A stretch of DNA of 8,128 nt from an uncultured Nocardiopsis sp. GTDB lineage: Bacteria > Actinomycetota > Actinomycetes > Streptosporangiales > Streptosporangiaceae. This document shows, piece by piece, positions 7,331 through 8,128 of the stretch. The stretch lies in assembly GCA_937957845.1 (NCBI GenBank), contig CALGOD010000339.1:1-8128 (forward strand). Reading direction: 5' to 3'. Numbering within the stretch: position 1 is the first letter of the stretch; each line of letters opens with the position of its first letter. The position numbers were made by a program, and so were the translations under genes. Below the pieces are notes generated by a model, which did not search any database, was not told the DNA's origin, and saw only the letters and a list, made by a program, of their open reading frames with translations.

Positions 7331-8128
7331 TCAGTCGACCAGGTGCTGGATGTCGATCTCCGTGGGTTCTGCGCCCGGGTGGTGACTGAGGACGAGCGTC
7401 CTCGGGGTCTCACCGTTGCGCAGGATGAACACCAGTTCGCCCTCCACCGTGGCTCCGGGACCGATCCCGGAGGTGTCCCACAGCGGTTTCTCGTACTCGG
7501 GGCGGGACGGCTCCTCGGCTCCGACGGTCTCGTTGAAACTGGTCGTCAGCATCTGCTCGTTGTGGTCGAACACCACCAGCTCGTCGCTGACGTTCGACAG
7601 CCCGAGCATCACCACGCAGTACTCCGCGTTCGTCTGGAGTCGCGAGCGGATGTTGTGCTGGGGCAGACCACAGGTGACCTCGTGGACGTGGTACCGCACC
7701 ATCCGGTCGGCCGAGGCCCCCGCCATGTCGTCCGGCGGTCCGGTGGAGGGGGAGTCGGAAGAGCCCTCGGAATCGGCCGCGTCCTCGTCGGGCGCGGGAT
7801 CGGACGGCTGTTCCTGTGAGGAGGCCTCCCCCTGGGACCCTCGGTCGTCGTCGCCGAACAACGGCGGGTTGCTCCAGTTCATCAACGCGTTCATCAGGAG
7901 CATGATCAACACGAGCACCAGCACGCCGCCCAGCACCATGGCGATGATCACGCCCCTGCGCCGATTCGGCGCGGTCGGCTGGTGCGGAGGTGGTGGCACC
8001 GGCGGCACGTAGGGCTGTGGGCCCGGACGGTTCGACTGCTGGTCGGCGGGGGGGACCATCGGGATCGGTCCGGTCGAGGCCGGGTGTTGGGCCTGTACGG
8101 GTCCGTGCGGGCCTGCCTGGTGGGGCGG
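7331..8128 (-). CDS. Single-pass membrane protein with extracellular DUF4352-like domain (5' end beyond window)
   Basis: The 265 visible codons stay open to the right edge. The 23 codons before the first ATG (8059) are Pro/Gln/His-rich like the residues after it, so the true start probably lies outside. Numbered from that Met, the cytoplasmic N-terminus is proline-rich (1-32). RRR at 33-35 precedes one membrane helix (about 37-60). A linker rich in Asp, Glu, Ser and Pro (68-115) leads to a beta-rich domain (118-242). This domain has VTCGLPQ, AEYCVVMLGLSNVSDELVVF and IGPGATVEGELVFIL, a pattern I recognise from actinobacterial DUF4352 proteins. These are often lipoproteins or membrane-anchored and of unknown function. 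Cys130 and Cys148 occur at the two positions usual in that group and may form an extracellular disulfide. Basic residues before the helix predict that the domain faces outward. It converges with guaA across a shared terminator. Membrane topology is well supported; the function is unknown. Confidence 0.85.
   Translation of the reverse strand, partial: PPHQAGPHGPVQAQHPASTGPIPMVPPADQQSNRPGPQPYVPPVPPPPHQPTAPNRRRGVIIAMVLGGVLVLVLIMLLMNALMNWSNPPLFGDDDRGSQGEASSQEQPSDPAPDEDAADSEGSSDSPSTGPPDDMAGASADRMVRYHVHEVTCGLPQHNIRSRLQTNAEYCVVMLGLSNVSDELVVFDHNEQMLTTSFNETVGAEEPSRPEYEKPLWDTSGIGPGATVEGELVFILRNGETPRTLVLSHHPGAEPTEIDIQHLVD

Overview
The window is about 70% GC with strong third-position GC bias, GTG starts and tightly overlapping genes. 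This fits a chromosome of a high-GC actinomycete. A relative of Nocardiopsis or Thermobifida is plausible, but that rests on general resemblance only. Seven protein genes fill almost all of the sequence. I see no tRNA, rRNA, CRISPR array, insertion sequence, phage gene or attachment site.

Left half, minus strand (4353 down to the left edge): one likely transcription unit. It reads DesK/NarL-type sensor kinase, LuxR-type response regulator, ABC ATPase, ABC-2 permease, second ABC-2 permease (cut by the window edge). Kinase and regulator overlap by 4 bases, ATPase and permease by 1, and the two permeases by 4. The only gap is 112 bases, between regulator and ATPase. The ATPase has a glutamate where most ABC ATPases have the Q-loop glutamine. 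The two permeases are small six-helix paralogues with a shared MEHxGxxW motif. This resembles the bacitracin (BcrAB) and lantibiotic-immunity (LanFEG) exporters, so the unit probably senses and removes a membrane-active compound. The ligand is unknown.

The most interesting signal is upstream of this unit. A 24-bp near-perfect inverted repeat (4384-4407) is centred 42.5 bp upstream of the kinase start codon. A TANNNT -10 element sits exactly where it would start a leaderless transcript at that ATG. This is the geometry of a class II activator site. A degenerate copy of the same motif lies in the 112-base gap before the ATPase. Together they suggest that the response regulator controls both its own operon and, separately, the transporter genes.

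Right half: two housekeeping genes on the plus strand, galE (UDP-glucose 4-epimerase) and guaA (glutamine-hydrolysing GMP synthase). Each has its own candidate promoter, and an inverted repeat lies over the guaA promoter. guaA converges on a minus-strand gene for a single-pass membrane protein with an extracellular DUF4352-like domain, whose start lies beyond the right edge. A 13-bp perfect stem with an inner UUCG hairpin separates the two and probably terminates both.

The housekeeping half looks ordinary. The sensor-transporter unit and its putative operator are the part worth following up.
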